Below are positions 9,495 through 17,524 of a stretch of 64,000 bases of DNA, in pieces (position 1 is the stretch's first letter; each line of letters opens with the position of its first letter). The position numbers were made by a program, and so were the translations under genes. The DNA is taken from the NCBI GenBank assembly GCA_041398745.1, contig JAWKUB010000003.1:310001-374000 (forward strand), in the 5' to 3' direction. The stretch comes from JACKHO01 sp041398745 (lineage in GTDB: Bacteria > Planctomycetota > Planctomycetia > Planctomycetales > Planctomycetaceae). The notes under the pieces are model-generated. The model was not told the origin of the DNA. It was given only the letters and a program-made list of their open reading frames with translations, and did not search any database.

Positions 9495-10511
9495 ATGGGA
9501 CGCGTCCGGGTAGCAGTTCAAGGAGCAACGGGTTACACAGCGCTGGAACTGATGAAAATTCTGTTGCGGCACCCCGAGGTAGACCTCGTGGCCGCCACCA
9601 GCCGTTCCGAAACCGGATTGCTTTCGTCCGTTCATCCCAGCCTCTACGGCCGAACGTCGATTTCCATGAGCAATCCGACGCTGGAAGAGCTTGGTGAACA
9701 GGCCGACGCCTGCTTCTGCTGCCTGCCACACGTTGCCAGTATGGAGGCCGTTCCGGGACTGCTGGCCGCCGGCCTGCGTGTCGTCGATTTGTCGGCCGAC
9801 TACCGACTCCGCGATCCCGGCGTCTACGAAGAGTGGTACAAGCACGTACACACCGATCCCACACGACTCGGTTCGACCGTGTACGGATTGCCGGAACTCT
9901 ATCGCGATCAAATTCCACAGCAGGATCTCATTGCGAATCCTGGCTGCTACACGAGTACGTCCATTCTCGCTCTCGCTCCGCTGACAACCTCCAAGCTCAT
10001 TGAAACCGAGTCCATCATAATCGATGCCAAGAGTGGGGTGTCGGGAGCCGGTCGAACTCCGAAGGTTGGCACGTTGTATTCGGAGTGCAACGAAAGCATT
10101 TCCGCTTATGGGGTGGGAAATCATCGTCACACGCCAGAAATCGAACAGGTGTTGACTGACGTCAGCGGCACGAACGTTCGCGTGCTGTTCACGCCGCACC
10201 TCACGCCAATGGACCGCGGTATTCTGGCAACCATTTATGCCATCCCGACGGAAACGAAGTCGGAAGCTGAACTGCTTTCGCTGTACCGGGAGTACTACGC
10301 CAATGAACCGTTCGTGCGGGTCGTTGACCACCTGCCGCGCACGAAGGATGTCGCGTTCACGAATTACTGTGACATTACGGTGCGGATCGTTCGTGGTCGG
10401 ATACTCATTCTGGCGGCCATCGACAACCTCATCAAAGGTGCTGCTGGCGTCGCGGTGCAGAACTTCAACCTGATGTACGGCTTCGACGAGACAGCCGCGT
10501 TGATTGTCTAG
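9495..10511 (+). CDS. argC: N-acetyl-gamma-glutamyl-phosphate reductase
   Basis: 338 residues, normal for ArgC. The N-terminus MGRVRVAVQGATGYTALELM is the NADP-binding Rossmann fold; the catalytic Cys is in IANPGCYTSTSILALAPL; GNHRHTPEIEQVL and the C-terminal DNLIKGAAGVAVQNFNLMYG are typical of the family. It reduces N-acetylglutamyl phosphate to the semialdehyde in arginine synthesis. No other arg gene is adjacent. It starts 228 bases from the divergent sigma-factor fusion gene, so the shared gap holds both promoters. Confidence 0.95.
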   Translation: MGRVRVAVQGATGYTALELMKILLRHPEVDLVAATSRSETGLLSSVHPSLYGRTSISMSNPTLEELGEQADACFCCLPHVASMEAVPGLLAAGLRVVDLSADYRLRDPGVYEEWYKHVHTDPTRLGSTVYGLPELYRDQIPQQDLIANPGCYTSTSILALAPLTTSKLIETESIIIDAKSGVSGAGRTPKVGTLYSECNESISAYGVGNHRHTPEIEQVLTDVSGTNVRVLFTPHLTPMDRGILATIYAIPTETKSEAELLSLYREYYANEPFVRVVDHLPRTKDVAFTNYCDITVRIVRGRILILAAIDNLIKGAAGVAVQNFNLMYGFDETAALIV

Positions 10512-10542
10512 TCGAGCTCGCCCTGTCCATCACACTGAACCG

Positions 10543-11502
10543 CTACAGCTTCAATAGTTGTCGAAGATGGCTCAGTTTTGTGATCAATCGGTCAGGCCGG
10601 GTTTCGGGATCGCGGACTTCCGCGTTGTTGACTTTGCAACTCGTCTTGTCGGCGACAAAGAGCGCGGTACGAAATCCCACTTGCTTAGCCGGCACGAGGT
10701 CATCCATGTGCCGATGGCTGACATGCAGTACCTGATGCGGCTCAACCCCGAGCGATTCGAACTGCTTGCGAGCTTGTTCATACAGTCCGGGGGAGGGCTG
10801 TCGTATTCCGCAGTCGTATGCCAACTTGATGCTATCGGCGGAGAGTACCTCTCCCAATGAATGGATGTTGCCCTGCTGTCGCAAACAGCGCAATACCTGA
10901 ATGAGCGTGAAGGACTGACCATCTCCCAGCAGTCCACAGCGAATTCCCTGATTCATTAATTGCTGCAGTACAGGAACAGCGCCTTCGTGCGCGGCGACCG
11001 CCTGCATACTCGCATGATAAAAGTACGCGACTTTCACAGAGAGATCTTCAAGTGATCCATACTCTGAAGCATCATAAGCGTACTCGTTCTTTCCGAGGCG
11101 TTCGAGGATTTTCAGCCACAGGCGCGAGGAGTCGACAAAGGGATAGTCGCCTTTGCGACCGGTTGACGCCATTTCCCGGTCTTCAATGAGCTTCGTGAGC
11201 TGATGCAGCATATACTCCCACGGTTGCCCCGGCTTCCGTGTCATGCTGTTCCACATGTTGAATTCGTGGATGGTCTTTTCAAGGGCAATTTGCGTACGCA
11301 ACTTTTGTGGATGCAGTACGAACTGCTCACCCTGATCGATGTGGAGCAGCGTCCCATAGGGATTAAAAGTGACGAGACGAATGTCCGACTGCGGCGAGAG
11401 GCTGGGCGTAGCCTTCAAAGGTTGAACTGGCGGAGCCTGCGGCCAAATGAGGTCGCGGCGATCATCCAGCCAGTTGACGTAGTCGGAGAGTGACTTAGGC
11501 AT
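10543..11502 (-). CDS. HAD-like protein with altered catalytic motif I
   Basis: 319 residues. The HAD fold is indicated by motif I VTFNPYGTLL (about 63-72), motif II region CGLLGDGQSFTLIQVLRCL, and the C-terminal VSHRHMDDLVPAKQVGFRT, the usual place of the acidic motif IV. Haloacid dehalogenase-type enzymes normally have Asp at the first motif position (F-D-x-Y-G-T); here it is Asn. That should abolish the phospho- or ester-aspartate intermediate unless another Asp substitutes. An extended N-terminal segment (about 60 residues, MPKSLSDYVNWLDDRRDLIW) is unusual. Substrate unknown; may be a non-catalytic or regulatory relative. Confidence 0.75.
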   Translation of the reverse strand: MPKSLSDYVNWLDDRRDLIWPQAPPVQPLKATPSLSPQSDIRLVTFNPYGTLLHIDQGEQFVLHPQKLRTQIALEKTIHEFNMWNSMTRKPGQPWEYMLHQLTKLIEDREMASTGRKGDYPFVDSSRLWLKILERLGKNEYAYDASEYGSLEDLSVKVAYFYHASMQAVAAHEGAVPVLQQLMNQGIRCGLLGDGQSFTLIQVLRCLRQQGNIHSLGEVLSADSIKLAYDCGIRQPSPGLYEQARKQFESLGVEPHQVLHVSHRHMDDLVPAKQVGFRTALFVADKTSCKVNNAEVRDPETRPDRLITKLSHLRQLLKL

Positions 11503-11577
11503 TGTTCGGAATTCAGAGAGTTCTATAACTCAATGAGCCCCTCAATTCCGACGACAGGCCGGGGCGTGCAGGGGTGG

Positions 11578-11709
11578 TCAATCCGTATAATAGCGTGAGA
11601 TGAACCATCCCAGTATGCAAACGGTCATTGCGAGCACGCCGAAATCGGCAGGCGTCGCATGTTGCCAGTGGTGCAACAGGTAATCGACAATTTTGTCAGC
11701 GCTGCGCAT
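11578..11709 (-). CDS. Small single-span membrane protein
   Basis: 43 residues from an ATG at 11709: starts MRSADKIVDYLLHHWQ, then a hydrophobic helix FGVLAMTVCILGWFIS and ends RYYTD before the TGA. The amphipathic start, one membrane span and short charged end make it look like a real small protein rather than chance, and it fills an otherwise empty gap downstream of the HAD-like gene's start. There is no strong Shine-Dalgarno. Function unknown. Confidence 0.45.
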   Translation of the reverse strand: MRSADKIVDYLLHHWQHATPADFGVLAMTVCILGWFISRYYTD

Positions 11710-11958
11710 TGAATTTGACCCATGATGTGAAATGCGGATTCGAACGCCAGTAGCCATGGCACGTTGCAGAAAAGATACGTCGCGTTGAGCAGATGCAACG
11801 TGAATTTGACTTGAAGCTGCGACAGTTTATGTGTGCCATGAATCGATTAGTCCGGTTATTCAATTTGAACAGGTCTCAGTAGTCTGCCGGAAACGAAATC
11901 AGGCGACCGCTTCTGCAAGCGGACGCCTGATAGTTGAATTACGATCACCAAAAGCACG

Positions 11959-12600
11959 TTATGCTTCTGGACGGGCTGGGCGTTCTGGGCGTTCGCCACC
12001 TTCCGGACGCTCACCACCTTCCGGACGTCCGCCGCCAGGTCCACGACCACCACGGAAGCGTTCCATCATTTGCTTAGCGACAGCTTCCAGTTCGGCCTTG
12101 TCCAAGACACCGTCTTTGTTGTTGTCACCACTCTCCAGAAGACGGGCGCCCCGCTCACCGAGTTCCTCTTTGGTCAACTTGCCGTCGCCGTCCTTGTCGT
12201 TTTCCATGAAGCGGGCCAGCATCCCTTCCACGCTGAAACCACTGCCGCCGGGACCACCAGGTCCTCCAGGACCACCGCCACCAAAGTTCGGTCTGGGAGG
12301 ACGAATTTCGTCGCCAGATAGCTTGCCATCGCCGTTCTTATCGAGCTTCTTCAGGGCAGCTACCGCACCTGCCAATTCTTCTGCCGAGATTTCGCCGTCT
12401 TTGTCGGCGTCAATTGCTTCCATGAATGGATTTGGTGGCGGGCCACCAAATCCACGACCGCCAAAACCACGCCCCGGTCCACCTTCTCCAGGAGGCCGTC
12501 CACCTTCACGGGGAGGACGCTCACCCTCTGAGCCGGGCTGAGCAACTGCGACGGCGACCATAGCCAACATCGCGACTGAAAACGCAACAACTTTACGCAT
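11959..12600 (-). CDS. Exported EF-hand calcium-binding protein
   Basis: 213 residues from the ATG at 12600, which has GGAG 8 bases upstream; another ATG four codons earlier is less likely. A signal peptide (MRKVVAFSVAMLAMVAVAVAQ) is followed by a Gly/Pro/Arg-rich stretch, then four EF-hand loops with the DxDxDG pattern: DADKDGEISAEE, DKNGDGKLSGDE, NDKDGDGKLTKEE and GDNNKDGVLDKAE. A second Gly/Pro-rich block separates the pairs and the C-terminus is Arg/Gly/Pro rich (EGGERPEGGERPERP). Planctomycetes encode many such EF-hand exported proteins. Probable calcium binding in the periplasm or at the cell surface. Confidence 0.88.
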   Translation of the reverse strand: MRKVVAFSVAMLAMVAVAVAQPGSEGERPPREGGRPPGEGGPGRGFGGRGFGGPPPNPFMEAIDADKDGEISAEELAGAVAALKKLDKNGDGKLSGDEIRPPRPNFGGGGPGGPGGPGGSGFSVEGMLARFMENDKDGDGKLTKEELGERGARLLESGDNNKDGVLDKAELEAVAKQMMERFRGGRGPGGGRPEGGERPEGGERPERPARPEA

Positions 12601-12706
12601 GGTGTTCTCCAAATGACTTTCAGGGGTATGCTTTACCCCAAAACCGCTTTGTTTTCACTGGCCCCGGTTTTCAGGGCCTTAAGTGAATTGAACACATCCG
12701 TGCCGA

Positions 12707-13720
12707 TCAGGTTTCGGCAAAAAAGTTTGGTTCTTGCGGATTTTGCGTTGTCTCACGAAATTCCGGGGTTGCGTTCATTCCAGCTGCGGGTGGGGGTAAG
12801 AACTGATGCGCACGCTGTGGTTCGAGGTAACGAATGCACCAGGCCAGCACAATTCCTGCGAGCAAAGCGAGACTGAGGGGAACCCGGTGATGCGAGTGAA
12901 ATTCCATTTCGGGCAGTAAATCGCTCAGGGAAATACAGAGAAAGACTCCCGCCGAAAACGCGAGAACAGTTCCGACAAGCACCTGCTGCTGTTCGATAAA
13001 TGTCGAGGTCCCGAGCAAAAACAGCACGGCCCCCAAAGGACACATCAGCGCAAACGTCCCGTTGACAATAAATTGCGTTCGCGTGGGCCACTTCCCTGCC
13101 CTCATGAGGGCCGTAATGGATATGGCATCGAGCGGCTTGTGCAGGAGAATGGCCAGGAAGGTGCCCAGTCCCATCATAAGGGTGGAGAATCCATGTGCTG
13201 CATCTGCCCGCATACTTGCCCCAAGGGCAATTCCGTCCAGCATGGTGTGGAGCGACAGCCCAATAAATACTCCCAACCAACTCAAGTTTTGATGCGCATG
13301 GCTGTGGTCGCCATGTCCATGACTACAACCTTCGTGACCGCCATGATCATGAGCGTGGTCGTGCTCTTCCTCGGTATCACCCGGAAGTTCCGGTGGCTCA
13401 TGGTGGTGGAAATGAAACATCCGTAGCAGGAAAAACGTGACGACCATCCCGGTCATCACCGAAATCATGGTGCGGTCCAGTCCCACGGGGCCCAACTCGG
13501 CCAACGCATGCGGGAGCATGTGAAACAGACCAATTCCCAACATGAGCCCACCCACAAAACTAATGAGCAACTGCATCCGCTTGTGCGTCAGCTTCACCAA
13601 ATTGGGCAAGTAACCCCCAAAGAGAGAAGCTGTAACGATGAGCGCGCAGTACACGCTGAGGGTGATCGAAATCGATCCCGTGGCGAGCACGAAAGCCTGT
13701 GGAGGGAGTGAGAACATCAA
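12707..13720 (-). CDS. ZIP-family divalent metal transporter
   Basis: 337 residues with about eight hydrophobic segments. The variable loop is histidine-rich (HFHHHEPPELP, then HDHAHDHGGHEGCSHGHG), typical of ZIP metal transporters, and the conserved SLHTMLDGIALGAS and a later HKPLDAISI segment carry the His residues of transmembrane helices IV and V that bind Zn2+ or Fe2+. It should import zinc or a similar ion across the inner membrane. Two ATG codons overlap at the start. The EF-hand protein lies downstream on the same strand, about 107 bases away. Confidence 0.88.
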   Translation of the reverse strand: MMFSLPPQAFVLATGSISITLSVYCALIVTASLFGGYLPNLVKLTHKRMQLLISFVGGLMLGIGLFHMLPHALAELGPVGLDRTMISVMTGMVVTFFLLRMFHFHHHEPPELPGDTEEEHDHAHDHGGHEGCSHGHGDHSHAHQNLSWLGVFIGLSLHTMLDGIALGASMRADAAHGFSTLMMGLGTFLAILLHKPLDAISITALMRAGKWPTRTQFIVNGTFALMCPLGAVLFLLGTSTFIEQQQVLVGTVLAFSAGVFLCISLSDLLPEMEFHSHHRVPLSLALLAGIVLAWCIRYLEPQRAHQFLPPPAAGMNATPEFRETTQNPQEPNFFAET

Positions 13721-13766
13721 AGCAATTCAGGTGAGCCCAAGAGCCGGGGCGATGGCAAACCGGCCA

Positions 13767-13958
13767 TTATGACGAGCCAGCCGCGATTCGCAATTGCTCG
13801 CCATTCTTGAATTGAGCCCTGCCAGGAGTGGCTTCCGTCGAGACCGTTACGTGATCAAACGAACATACCCCATACCCGCAAAAATGGCTTTCTCCTTGTG
13901 AATCTTCAGAAACACGGCGAACTGCCTCCTGTACCACCATTTCGAAGAGAACTATCAT
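13767..13958 (-). CDS. Possible small protein upstream of the ZIP transporter
   Basis: A 63-residue frame (MIVLFEMVVQEAVRRVSEDS...) in the gap between the ZIP gene and mtaB. It contains ESHFCGYGVCSFDHVTVSTE and ends QLRIAAGSS. Composition looks protein-like and it lies on the same strand as the ZIP gene, but no good ribosome site is present and an internal ATG at 13940 could be used instead. It may be a real small gene or chance; I recognise no family. Confidence 0.3.
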   Translation of the reverse strand: MIVLFEMVVQEAVRRVSEDSQGESHFCGYGVCSFDHVTVSTEATPGRAQFKNGEQLRIAAGSS

Positions 13959-13997
13959 CTCGGCGAAAACTGTACGGCAATTACTGGAATTAGTCCC

Positions 13998-15296
13998 ATG
14001 GTGAGCGACTCTCTCGACAGCCCGACATGCCGTCTCTTGACGCTTGGCTGCAAAGTCAATCAATACGAAACGCAGCTGGTCAAGGAAGCGTTGCAACAGA
14101 ACGGCTATCGCGAAGCCCGCGAAGACGAAACAGCCGATTTATGTGTGGTAAACACCTGCACGGTCACCAATGAAGGGGATGCCAAGTCGCGGAAAGTCAT
14201 TCGCCAACTCGCGCGACAGAACCCCGGTACCCGCACGCTCGTCATGGGGTGTTACGCGACCCGCGACCCAGATGCGATTGCAAAGCTCCCCAATGTCTTC
14301 GAGGTGGTCACGAACAAGCGGGAACTGCCTGACGTCCTCGCCCGACATGGTGTCGTCGATATGCCCTCCGGGATTCGATACTTTGAGGGTCGCAAGCGCG
14401 CCTACGTCAAAGTGCAGGACGGCTGCATTCTGCGCTGCACCTACTGCATCATACCCCAAGTCCGCCCAGGACTGCAGAGTCGTGACCCCAGCGATATTGA
14501 ACAGGAAGTCCGACAACTAATTGACAATGGCTACAAGGAAATTGTCATTGCCGGGATTCACGTGGGGCACTACGGCGTTGATACAACTCGTGGAAAGTCA
14601 GGGAAGGCTCCGTTTCGGCTGTGGCATTTGTTTCGGCAACTCGACCGTATCCCTGGCGACTGGCGGATGCGGCTTTCAAGTATCGAAGCAAACGAGGTTG
14701 ACACCGATTTCATAAACGCGGCCGCCGATTGCGAGCATTTGTGTCACCAGTTTCATCCCGCGTTGCAGAGCGGCTCCGATGGCGTGTTAACGCGCATGCG
14801 ACGCCGATATCGTGTCGGACGCTTCCTGGAAAAACTCGACCGAATTCGCGAGCGTATGCCCCACGTCGCATTCACCACGGACGTCATCGTCGGCTTCCCG
14901 GGCGAGACTGATGAAGAGTTCCAGGAAACGGTTGAGACCTGCCGCAACGCTCAATTCATGAAGATGCACATCTTCCCGTTCAGCCCAAGACGCGGAACTC
15001 CAGCGAATGATTTTCCCGATCAGATTCCCGCCGAGGTTCGAAAGGAACGCTGTGCGGCACTGGCTGACGTGGAAAAAGAACTGGCGGTGCAGTATTATCA
15101 GTCGCTGACGAATCGGGATTTGGAAGTGCTCGTTGAACGGGTCTCCAATGACCGATCCGGTTGGGTGCGAGGGACCGACCGGTCTTACGCTCCCGTGGAA
15201 CTATCGGGCGGTTCTGAAGATGTAGGTCAGCTTGTCCGTGCCCGCGGCAAGTTGGCCTCTCCGTCCTGTGTGACCGGGGAGCGACAACTAAGATGA
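13998..15296 (+). CDS. mtaB: MtaB-like tRNA methylthiotransferase (radical SAM)
   Basis: 432 residues. N-terminal UPF0004 domain: LLTLGCKVNQYETQLVKEAL, VNTCTVTNEGDAKSRK and MGCYATRDPD supply the three cysteines of the auxiliary 4Fe-4S cluster. The radical-SAM CxxxCxxC is in DGCILRCTYCIIP (about 139-151), followed by the TIM-barrel strands (LSSIEANEVD, DVIVGFPGETDEEF) and a short C-terminal TRAM-like region. The CKVNQYE signature fits MtaB, which adds 2-methylthio to t6A37 in tRNA, rather than MiaB or RimO. It overlaps the STAS gene by the 4-base ATGA. Confidence 0.88.
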   Translation: MVSDSLDSPTCRLLTLGCKVNQYETQLVKEALQQNGYREAREDETADLCVVNTCTVTNEGDAKSRKVIRQLARQNPGTRTLVMGCYATRDPDAIAKLPNVFEVVTNKRELPDVLARHGVVDMPSGIRYFEGRKRAYVKVQDGCILRCTYCIIPQVRPGLQSRDPSDIEQEVRQLIDNGYKEIVIAGIHVGHYGVDTTRGKSGKAPFRLWHLFRQLDRIPGDWRMRLSSIEANEVDTDFINAAADCEHLCHQFHPALQSGSDGVLTRMRRRYRVGRFLEKLDRIRERMPHVAFTTDVIVGFPGETDEEFQETVETCRNAQFMKMHIFPFSPRRGTPANDFPDQIPAEVRKERCAALADVEKELAVQYYQSLTNRDLEVLVERVSNDRSGWVRGTDRSYAPVELSGGSEDVGQLVRARGKLASPSCVTGERQLR

Positions 15297-15658
15297 ACGG
15301 CTTTGATTCAAAATTCTTTACCTGCATGGACGAAAGTGGCGACACGGTCGTCCTCCGCCTCGATGTGCCGCAACTCACAGAGGAAGATAACCTCGAACAG
15401 CTGGACGAAGAATTCACTGCACTGGTGGAAACTTTTGGAGTCCGTAAGCTCGTTGTAAACCTGGAACGGCTCAACTACCTCACCAGCCACGCCATTGGCA
15501 AACTCATTGGACTGCATCGTCGCATGCAGCGCGTCGAGGGAACACTGGTTCTGTGCTCCGCTGGTGACGACGTCCAACAAATTCTCCAGACGGCTCACCT
15601 CTGGACCTATTTCAAAATGGCGAGCTCACCATCAGAAGCGGTTACATTGCTCGCGTAG
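15293..15658 (+). CDS. STAS-domain anti-sigma factor antagonist-like protein
   Basis: 121 residues with the STAS fold: DTVVLRLDVPQLTEEDNLEQ strand/helix, then LVVNLERLNYLTSHAIGKLI, where the usual phosphorylatable Ser/Thr of anti-anti-sigma factors falls in the LTSHAIG segment, and a C-terminal strand VLCSAGDDVQQIL. Such proteins bind anti-sigma kinases in partner-switching regulation. It starts on the ATGA overlap with mtaB, so the two are translationally coupled. No kinase or phosphatase partner is adjacent. Confidence 0.8.
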   Translation: MNGFDSKFFTCMDESGDTVVLRLDVPQLTEEDNLEQLDEEFTALVETFGVRKLVVNLERLNYLTSHAIGKLIGLHRRMQRVEGTLVLCSAGDDVQQILQTAHLWTYFKMASSPSEAVTLLA

Positions 15659-15706
15659 TCTCAAGTTGCGTATCTCCTATGACTGGCGACGAACGGGGGA
15701 GTTTCT

Positions 15707-16060
15707 GTGTTACACCATCCTTACGGGCATGGCTACGGCCTGACGCCTGACCGTTTACAACTCTTCATTGCAGGACTTTCAGGCCTCGATCCGGAAGAGG
15801 TCCGGAAAGCGAAGCTGCTATTCCTGAAGAATGAACTCAGTCAACTTCGGGCGCTCAAAGCAAGTTATGCAGGTTTCGGCACCGCCCAGGGCTGTTTCGG
15901 CTTCATTCCCATCTTCTGGCCGGTCCTGCATGCACAACGTTCCATGATGTCGGCCACCATGACCAGCCACAAGGAACAACTCCGCAATGCGCTCGACGTC
16001 TGGCGCAACGACCTGGGGCAGGATGCGATTGGCATCGAACGAGAGTTGGACGCGCTGTGA
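15707..16060 (+). CDS. Hypothetical protein with central hydrophobic stretch
   Basis: 117 residues from a GTG at 15707 with GGGGGAG upstream. It opens MLHHPYGHGYGLTPDRLQLF, has a charged helix DPEEVRKAKLLFLKNELSQLRALK, then a Gly/Phe-rich segment (AGFGTAQGCFGFIPIFWPV) that may lie in or on the membrane, and an amphipathic C-terminal helix. I do not recognise the family. It follows the STAS gene by 48 bases on the same strand and converges on the DUF1552 gene 11 bases away. Confidence 0.6.
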   Translation: MLHHPYGHGYGLTPDRLQLFIAGLSGLDPEEVRKAKLLFLKNELSQLRALKASYAGFGTAQGCFGFIPIFWPVLHAQRSMMSATMTSHKEQLRNALDVWRNDLGQDAIGIERELDAL

Positions 16061-16071
16061 GAATGCTGGGC

Positions 16072-17412
16072 TTATAACCCGGCCAACTGCGTCTCTGCAT
16101 CACCAAATCTATCCGCTGGCAGCCCCATGCGGTGCATGAGAGAGAGGTACAGGCTGCAAAGTTTGCGGTTGTCGTCCCCTGCTTCGGTGTAGTCCAGTAC
16201 CCGACCCGTATCGAGTGTGCCTCCCAAACCACCCACGGTGAATAGTGGGAGTCTGGTGGAGTCGTGTTTGCTGCCGGACCACATGTTGTTGACGAACAGC
16301 AGGCACGAATGATCGAGCACTGAGCCGTTCCCTTCCTGCATGGCGTCGAGTTTCTCAGTGAGATACGCCACCTGAGAGCAGTAGTAGCGGGAAACCTTTT
16401 CCCAGTCGTCTGAACGGTCATCGTGCGAGCCGGAATGGTGTGCCTTGCGTACATCCAGGAAGGGATAAAACAGTCCGGAGATGTCACGGCACAGCAGCAG
16501 GCTGGCAAACCGAGTTTTGTCTGTCTGAAACGCCATAGCGATGATGTCACACATCAACCGCATGTGTTCCCGAATGTCTTCGGGCAAACCGTTGTCGGGA
16601 CGCTGCATGGTGACGACCTGCTGGCCCCGATTCTTCGCACGCTCGACAGCTTTGTCCTGCTCGCGTCGAATCCGTTCAATGCGCTTCTCAACTTCCCGCA
16701 CGCTGGTGAGGTACTCATCCAGCTTGGCCCGGTCATTGGAACTTGCCTGCAGGCTCAAACTGGTCGCCTGCTCCTTTACGCGGTCCAGCACACTCTTGTT
16801 TCGTTTCTGTCCGCGGTTTTCCATCAGACTGTCAAAGGCGAGCGCCGGATACACTTCCATCGGCACCGGCGACGTCGCATTCTGCCAGGAAATGTGCGAG
16901 CTGTACGCCATCGAAAAATTCGTTTCGTGATAGCCCGTCACCGGTTGCTCGCAACCTAAAACCAGACTCGGCTGCGCCGTCTCCTGCCCCAGATGATTCG
17001 CCAGCACCTGATCAACACTAATGCCACCCCGCAGTTCGGCACCTTTCTGCAGGGAGGCGCCGGACAGAATGTTGCCTGTCTGACCAGGGTGAATGCCGAC
17101 ACCTGTCGCGTTCTTATTGAACAGCCCCGAGATGAAGTTCATCTTCTCCTTATGCGGTTCCATAGGGGCAAGCGACTTACCCAGCTCCATCCCATCCTCA
17201 GATTCCTTGGCCCACCAGTGATCACCGTTGATCCCGCACGCCATGAACATGACGCCGAAACGCTTCGGAAAAACTTGATCTTCCACCTCTCGCGCCGACT
17301 CATCACCCCATACCGGAAACGACTCCAACCACGGCAACGCCAATGTGACACCAGCACCAGCGAGCACCATGCGGCGGGAAAGCAAATGAGTTCGTTTGGC
17401 GGACTTGGTCAT
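16072..17412 (-). CDS. DUF1552 exported protein
   Basis: 446 residues from the ATG at 17412 (MTKSAKRTHLLSRRMVLAGAG). The twin-arginine SRRMVLAGAGVTLALPWLES is a Tat-type signal. The body matches DUF1552: RFGVMFMACGINGDHWW, the NFISGLFNKNATGVGIHPGQ region and AHHSGSHDDRSDDWEKVSRY. DUF1552 proteins are usually encoded beside DUF1592/cytochrome-like proteins in planctomycetes and myxobacteria, as here, and are related to DUF1501/alkaline-phosphatase-fold proteins. Function is not established. The upstream DUF1592 gene is 107 bases away, the gap filled by a dispersed repeat. Confidence 0.88.
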   Translation of the reverse strand: MTKSAKRTHLLSRRMVLAGAGVTLALPWLESFPVWGDESAREVEDQVFPKRFGVMFMACGINGDHWWAKESEDGMELGKSLAPMEPHKEKMNFISGLFNKNATGVGIHPGQTGNILSGASLQKGAELRGGISVDQVLANHLGQETAQPSLVLGCEQPVTGYHETNFSMAYSSHISWQNATSPVPMEVYPALAFDSLMENRGQKRNKSVLDRVKEQATSLSLQASSNDRAKLDEYLTSVREVEKRIERIRREQDKAVERAKNRGQQVVTMQRPDNGLPEDIREHMRLMCDIIAMAFQTDKTRFASLLLCRDISGLFYPFLDVRKAHHSGSHDDRSDDWEKVSRYYCSQVAYLTEKLDAMQEGNGSVLDHSCLLFVNNMWSGSKHDSTRLPLFTVGGLGGTLDTGRVLDYTEAGDDNRKLCSLYLSLMHRMGLPADRFGDAETQLAGL

Positions 17413-17415
17413 CAA

Positions 17416-17524
17416 TGGAAGTCTCTTTCGAAATGGTCTTCGCGTAATGCCTCGCGGCCACACGCTTAAACTCACAAAGTAAACGTTCATCGCGGGCGAC
17501 CGGAAAGAGCAACTTGCTCTAATC
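17416..17524. repeat. Dispersed intergenic repeat, copy A
   Basis: About 100 bases between the DUF1592 stop and the DUF1552 start closely match 36281-36387. Shared blocks include TGCCTCGCGGCCAC, CGCGGGCGACCGGA and the terminal hairpin GAGCAACTTGCTC. On the minus strand the DUF1592 stop codon lies inside the hairpin end of the element. The left end is more degenerate than in copy B. It may act as a 3' RNA structure or be a small mobile repeat. Confidence 0.75.
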
